This document shows positions 60,274 through 64,000 of a DNA stretch of 64,000 nucleotides, piece by piece. The stretch is from Ch71 sp050945695. Lineage in GTDB: Bacteria > Chloroflexota > Anaerolineae > DRVO01. Position 1 is the stretch's first letter, and each line of letters starts with the position of its first letter. Location of the stretch: the NCBI GenBank assembly GCA_050945695.1, contig JBMNTK010000002.1, forward strand, positions 3,699 to 67,698. Direction: 5' to 3'. The notes beneath the pieces are model-generated. The model saw nothing but the letters and a program-made list of their open reading frames with translations, was not told the origin of the DNA and ran no database searches. Both the position numbers and the translations under genes were made by a program.

Positions 60274-61290
60274 CTACTGCCGCCGCCGCCACCACTGCTG
60301 CAGCATGGTCAGGTAGTGGGGCAGGGGGATGAACTTGGCGACGCTGTTGCCGGTGCCCAGGGCGTAGCCGCCCCCGGCCCCGCAGGTATCCATGAGCATG
60401 TCGGCATGTTCGCGGATCTCCTCCTCGCTGCTGCGGCAGAGGCGGTCCACGTCGAACCCGCCCAGCAGGGCGATGCGGTCACCGTAGAGCCGCTTGGCCT
60501 CGGTGACGGGCAGGATGGAGTCCTCGAACGAGTGCTTAGCGTCTATCCGCACGTCGTTGATGATATCGGGCATGATGGTGGCCAGCTGGCCGCAGGAGTG
60601 GAGGATGCAGGGCTTGCCCTCCCGATGGGCGATCTCGGCCAGCCGCTTGTGCCAGGGCAGGACGAACTCGCGCATGTCATTGGGGGAGACGAGCGTCTGG
60701 GTCTTGAAGCCCAGGTCGTCGCTGATGACCACGGCTCCCACTTCCGGAATGGAGGCCATGCCGGAATACATGGCGACGTAGAGCTCGCCCAGGCGGTCGA
60801 AGATGGCGTGCACCAGTTCGCGGTCGTCAGCGAGCAGGAGGCACAGCCCAGCGTAGCCGCACAGCCCCTCTGCTGCCTCGAAGATGCCCCCGGTCTGGGC
60901 GATGATGCGCATGCCATCGGGGAGGCGCGGGGCTACCGCCTCGTACTCGGCGAAGCTGATGTCCGCAGTGGAAGGCCAGTCGTAGCTCTCGAAGGTCTGC
61001 CAGTCGCTGATGGGGTAGCCCTTGCGGGTATCCTTGAGGTCACCCAGCTTCAGCGGCAGCCCCGGCCAAACGGGGACGTAGTCGTACCCGGCCCGGTAGT
61101 AGAACTCGATGGTCGCTGTCCGGTCGGGCAAGGGATGGCCGACGAGCGCCTCCTGCACGGGCATATCGGCGAAGAGCTCGTAGAGGGGGATGTACTCGGG
61201 CGTACCGTCCCGCCGCAGGGCACGCTCCAGCTGGGTGAAGTCGGGCCGGGGCTGGATGCCCGTTTCCTCTAGGGTGGTCGGCATGGTCAT
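60274..61290 (-). CDS. Uroporphyrinogen-decarboxylase-like protein with MtaA-type zinc motif
   Basis: 338 residues. Of the three UroD-like proteins in the window, this one keeps the MtaA-type zinc motif, CILHSCGQL (His-x-Cys), with the third-ligand region CGAGGGYALGTGNS near the end. VVISDDLGFKTQTLVSP is the mid-barrel hallmark. It is the best candidate for a real corrinoid-dependent methyltransferase or demethylase, but no corrinoid protein or activator is nearby. ATG at 61290 with GGAAGGAG about 8 bases upstream. It is a single gene, divergent from the OFA transporter. Confidence 0.85.
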   Translation of the reverse strand: MTMPTTLEETGIQPRPDFTQLERALRRDGTPEYIPLYELFADMPVQEALVGHPLPDRTATIEFYYRAGYDYVPVWPGLPLKLGDLKDTRKGYPISDWQTFESYDWPSTADISFAEYEAVAPRLPDGMRIIAQTGGIFEAAEGLCGYAGLCLLLADDRELVHAIFDRLGELYVAMYSGMASIPEVGAVVISDDLGFKTQTLVSPNDMREFVLPWHKRLAEIAHREGKPCILHSCGQLATIMPDIINDVRIDAKHSFEDSILPVTEAKRLYGDRIALLGGFDVDRLCRSSEEEIREHADMLMDTCGAGGGYALGTGNSVAKFIPLPHYLTMLQQWWRRRQ

Positions 61291-61570
61291 GTAGCGACAC
61301 TCCTTCCTTGGCCTCAGTGGGCGCCTTGGCCCATCCGGAACGTCCCAACGGTCCGGGCGGGTAAGGGCTATGCCAGGGGCGATAAACCATTTGGCAGGTA
61401 TGAGTCTACTCTCTAGCGGACGGACAGGCTACCCTGGGTGAGGGCTCTGGCCCCCGGCGGGGCGCGCTGCCAGTTGGCATTTGCCGCCCGCTGGGTTTAG
61501 GCTTGCATGAGCCCCGGGGTGCCGCGGGGCGCTAAGGAGCCTCACTTCCTAGCCCGTGAAGGAGGTCAGC

Positions 61571-62821
61571 GTGTCAGAGAAAACGGCTGCAGTGGGCGCG
61601 ATGCAGGAACAAAACCGGTGGTTGGTAGCCGTCGCCGGCGTGGCCATGCAGATCATTCTGGGCACGGTGTATGCCTGGAGTGTGTTCAAGACCCCGCTGA
61701 TGACGGCGCACGGTTGGTCCAATACTGAGGTGGGCCTGGCCTTCACCTTGGTCATCCTCTTCATCGGCGTCTCAGCGGCCTTCGGGGGTCGGTTCGTGGA
61801 CAAGGCCGGGGCGCGTCGGGTAGCTACGATAGCGGCCGTCCTCTTTGGGGTCGGCACTCTCCTGGCCGGGGTAGCGGCCGGGGTGGGCAGCAAGTGGCTT
61901 CTTTGGTTGGGCTACGGCATCATCGGCGGCACCGGCAACGGCCTGGGTTACATCACCCCGGTGGCGGTGCTGGTGCGCTGGTTCCCGGACAAGCGCGGGT
62001 TCATCACCGGCCTGGCCGTCATGGGGTTTGGGTTCGGCGCCGCCATCATGGGGCAGATCGCGCCCCTCATCATCCCGGCGATCGGGCTGGCCAACACCTT
62101 CTACCTCTTCGGCGCCCTGTTCCTGCTGGTCCTGTTGGTGGCAGCCCAGAAGATGGTCAACCCGCCTACGGACTGGAAGCCGCCCATGCCCCCGCGCACG
62201 GCTAGCGAGGCGGTCACCGACGCTCCCTCGTGCGACCTGAACCAGGCCCTGAGGATGCCCCAGTTCTACATCCTCTGGGGGCTCCTGTTCATCAACGTGA
62301 CCGCCGGCATCGCCATCATCAGCAACCTCTCTCCCATGGCCCAGGCGCAGGTAGGCCTGACCGCCGTCGCCGCCGGTACCCTGGTGTTCGTGACCTCCAT
62401 CTTCAACGGACTGGGACGCATCTTCTGGGCCTCTCTGTCTGATCGCGTTGGCCGCCGGACGGTGTTCCTGACCTTGTTAGCCACCCAGATCCCCATCTTC
62501 CTGCTTCTGCCCAGCATCAGCAGCCCCCTGCTCTTCGGGGTACTCTGCTGCTACGTGCTCCTTTGCTATGGGGGCGGCTTCTCCACCATGCCCGCGTTTG
62601 CCGCCGATACCTTCGGCACCGCCTGCATGGGGGACATCTACGGCAAGATCCTGCTGGCTTGGGGCGCGGCTGGCGTGGTGGGGCCGATGCTCATGGAGTT
62701 CGTGCAAAATCGGTCGGGCAGCTTCTCGGCTGCCCTGTATATCGGCGCCGGCCTGCTGGCAGTCGGGCTGGTGTTGGCTCTGTCCTACCGTAAGCCGGCG
62801 GTGGTCCTGAAGCCGCGCTGA
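61571..62821 (+). CDS. OFA-family MFS transporter (oxalate/formate antiporter-like)
   Basis: 416 residues, 12 membrane helices. QIILGTVYAWSVFKTPL in TM1 is the OFA hallmark; FGGRFVDKAGARR is the loop 2-3 motif and GYGIIGGTGNGLGYITPVAV and VRWFPDKRGFITG follow as in oxalate:formate or lactate/monocarboxylate carriers. The second-half loop is WASLSDRVGRRT. It probably carries a small carboxylate. The GTG at 61571 has a perfect AAGGAGG five bases upstream; an in-frame GTG at 61556 lacks one. The 280-base gap upstream holds short GC-rich palindromes but no clear promoter. Confidence 0.88.
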   Translation: MSEKTAAVGAMQEQNRWLVAVAGVAMQIILGTVYAWSVFKTPLMTAHGWSNTEVGLAFTLVILFIGVSAAFGGRFVDKAGARRVATIAAVLFGVGTLLAGVAAGVGSKWLLWLGYGIIGGTGNGLGYITPVAVLVRWFPDKRGFITGLAVMGFGFGAAIMGQIAPLIIPAIGLANTFYLFGALFLLVLLVAAQKMVNPPTDWKPPMPPRTASEAVTDAPSCDLNQALRMPQFYILWGLLFINVTAGIAIISNLSPMAQAQVGLTAVAAGTLVFVTSIFNGLGRIFWASLSDRVGRRTVFLTLLATQIPIFLLLPSISSPLLFGVLCCYVLLCYGGGFSTMPAFAADTFGTACMGDIYGKILLAWGAAGVVGPMLMEFVQNRSGSFSAALYIGAGLLAVGLVLALSYRKPAVVLKPR

Positions 62822-62892
62822 TCCCGAAAGGACATAGCGTAAGACGGCACGGGGTAGGCGTGCTTTGGCGTTTCAACCAATAGGAGGCTCGT

Positions 62893-63990
62893 ATGACCAA
62901 AATGCAGCAGCTGGCCGAACTGGGTCAGTCCATCTGGTTAGACTACATTCACAGGTCGCTCATCACCTCGGGCGAACTGCAGCAGCTCATTGACCGGGGC
63001 CTGCGGGGTATGACCTCAAACCCCAGCATCTTCGCCAAAGCCATCGGTGGCAGTAACGACTACGATGAGCAGCTCCGCGGCTTGGCCAGCACCGATATGC
63101 CGCTCATGGACCTCTATGAGGCCCTCGCCATCCAGGACATCCGGGCCGCGGCCGACCTCTTCCGTCCCCTCTACGACCGGACGGAGGGACGAGATGGCTT
63201 CGTTAGCCTCGAAGTGGATCCCCGTCTGGCCGACGACACCGAGGGCACCCTCAAAGAGGCGCGCCACCTGGTGGCCACGGTGAACCGGCCCAACGTCATG
63301 ATCAAGGTGCCCGCCACCCCGGCCGGGATTCCCGCCATCCGCACCCTGGTCAGCGAAGGGCTCAACATCAACGTGACCCTCATGTTCTCCCTGGCCGACT
63401 ATGATGCCGTGGCCGAGGCTTTCCTGTCTGGGATGGAGGACCGGGCGCAGAAGGGCGGGGACCTCTCCCGAGTGGCCTCCGTGGCCTCGATCTTCGTCAG
63501 CCGGGTGGACACGGCCGTGGACCAAGAGCTGGAGAAAGCCGGCAACACGGACCTGCAGGGCAAGATCGCTGTAGCCAACGCCAAGCAGATCTACGCCCGC
63601 TTCCAGGAGGTCTTCGCCGGTCCGCGTTGGGAGAAGCTGGCGGCCCGTGGGGCCAGGGTACAGCGGCCACTGTGGGGAAGCACCGGCACCAAGAACCCCA
63701 AGTACTCGGACACCAAGTACGTGGACGAGCTCATCGGCCCCGACACCGTCAACACCCTCCCTCCGGACACGCTGGAGGCCTTCGAGGACCACGGCACGGT
63801 GGCCGTTACCGTTGATAAGGGCGTGGATGAGGCCCGGGAGCAGCTGCGCCGGCTGGCAGAGCTGGGCATAGACCTGGATGCCATCACCCAGAGGCTGCAG
63901 CGGGCCGGGGTGAAGGCTTTCGCCGACTCCTTCCAGGAGCTGCTGCAGGCTGTCGAGGCCAAACGGGAGAAGCTGGCGACAGGCGCCTAG
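62893..63990 (+). CDS. tal: Transaldolase
   Basis: 365 residues, the long bacterial transaldolase type. LGQSIWLDYIHRSL opens the barrel, MTSNPSIFAKAI supplies the phosphate-binding Asn, and NVMIKVPAT contains the Schiff-base Lys138. INVTLMFSLADYDAVAEAF and SVASIFVSRVDTAVD are the other TAL signatures. It moves a dihydroxyacetone unit between sedoheptulose-7-phosphate and glyceraldehyde-3-phosphate in the pentose phosphate pathway. ATG at 62893 after ATAGGAGG. The end of the window cuts off the next gene, often glucose-6-phosphate isomerase or dehydrogenase in this context. Confidence 0.95.
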   Translation: MTKMQQLAELGQSIWLDYIHRSLITSGELQQLIDRGLRGMTSNPSIFAKAIGGSNDYDEQLRGLASTDMPLMDLYEALAIQDIRAAADLFRPLYDRTEGRDGFVSLEVDPRLADDTEGTLKEARHLVATVNRPNVMIKVPATPAGIPAIRTLVSEGLNINVTLMFSLADYDAVAEAFLSGMEDRAQKGGDLSRVASVASIFVSRVDTAVDQELEKAGNTDLQGKIAVANAKQIYARFQEVFAGPRWEKLAARGARVQRPLWGSTGTKNPKYSDTKYVDELIGPDTVNTLPPDTLEAFEDHGTVAVTVDKGVDEAREQLRRLAELGIDLDAITQRLQRAGVKAFADSFQELLQAVEAKREKLATGA

Positions 63991-64000
63991 AGCCTGACCG

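Overview
The window is a high-GC bacterial chromosome segment with short intergenic gaps and many 1- or 4-base gene overlaps. Gene content points to Chloroflexota, probably an Anaerolineae-like lineage. The supporting evidence is a DUF3090 protein, several uroporphyrinogen-decarboxylase-like (UroD-like) proteins, a DUF3604 protein, a HlyD-type adaptor with repeated AGP coiled-coil hairpins, lipoprotein solute-binding proteins with Ala/Thr/Glu/Pro-rich linkers, and several families of intergenic palindromes. This assignment is an inference; there is no rRNA or other phylogenetic marker here. I found no rRNA, tRNA, CRISPR array, transposase or phage gene.

Layout. 1-5.4 kb: a partial conserved protein, cupin, methyltransferase, DUF3090 and metallo-beta-lactamase genes on the minus strand, then a MATE exporter and a Nudix hydrolase. 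5.5-18.8 kb: catabolic and accessory genes (UroD-like protein, MFS, M55 aminopeptidase plus sulfatase-fold protein, NIF3-like, DUF3604, membrane spermidine-synthase-like protein, LigD-type phosphoesterase, 902-residue glycosidase). 19.2-22.8 kb: a pair of half-ABC exporters. 22.8-26.4 kb: the most unusual stretch. It holds hairpins, a DUF6884-like gene relic, a frameshifted endonuclease-III-like gene, a second divergent HhH-GPD/iron-sulfur protein, a winged-helix-like protein and a small membrane protein. 26.5-33.9 kb: creatininase-like protein, an ABC-2 export operon, a serine hydrolase, an amidohydrolase and a nucleoside hydrolase.

34-40 kb is an efflux operon (HlyD adaptor, HtrA protease, MacB-like ATPase and permease). 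It is preceded by three 11-bp direct repeats typical of OmpR/PhoB-class operators and followed by a 5'-truncated histidine kinase with no response regulator. 40-46.8 kb holds a molybdate/sulfate transporter and an ABC-2 pair that runs by overlapping codons into a heterodimeric ABC exporter. 46.9-49.8 kb is an ECF sigma factor with a large membrane-anchored partner built from a duplicated module. 50-52.4 kb has a VWA lipoprotein divergent from a PadR regulator. 53.5-60.2 kb is a complete oligopeptide ABC importer operon with a good promoter, flanked by two more UroD-like genes. The window closes with an OFA-family MFS transporter and transaldolase.

How the parts fit. Peptide/oligosaccharide import, peptidase, glycosidase, nucleoside hydrolase, amidohydrolase and creatininase-like genes suggest a heterotroph scavenging polymers and amides. 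Much of the rest is export (five ABC systems, MATE, MFS). Signs of decay (frameshift, truncated kinase, gene relics) sit next to palindromic repeats at several places.
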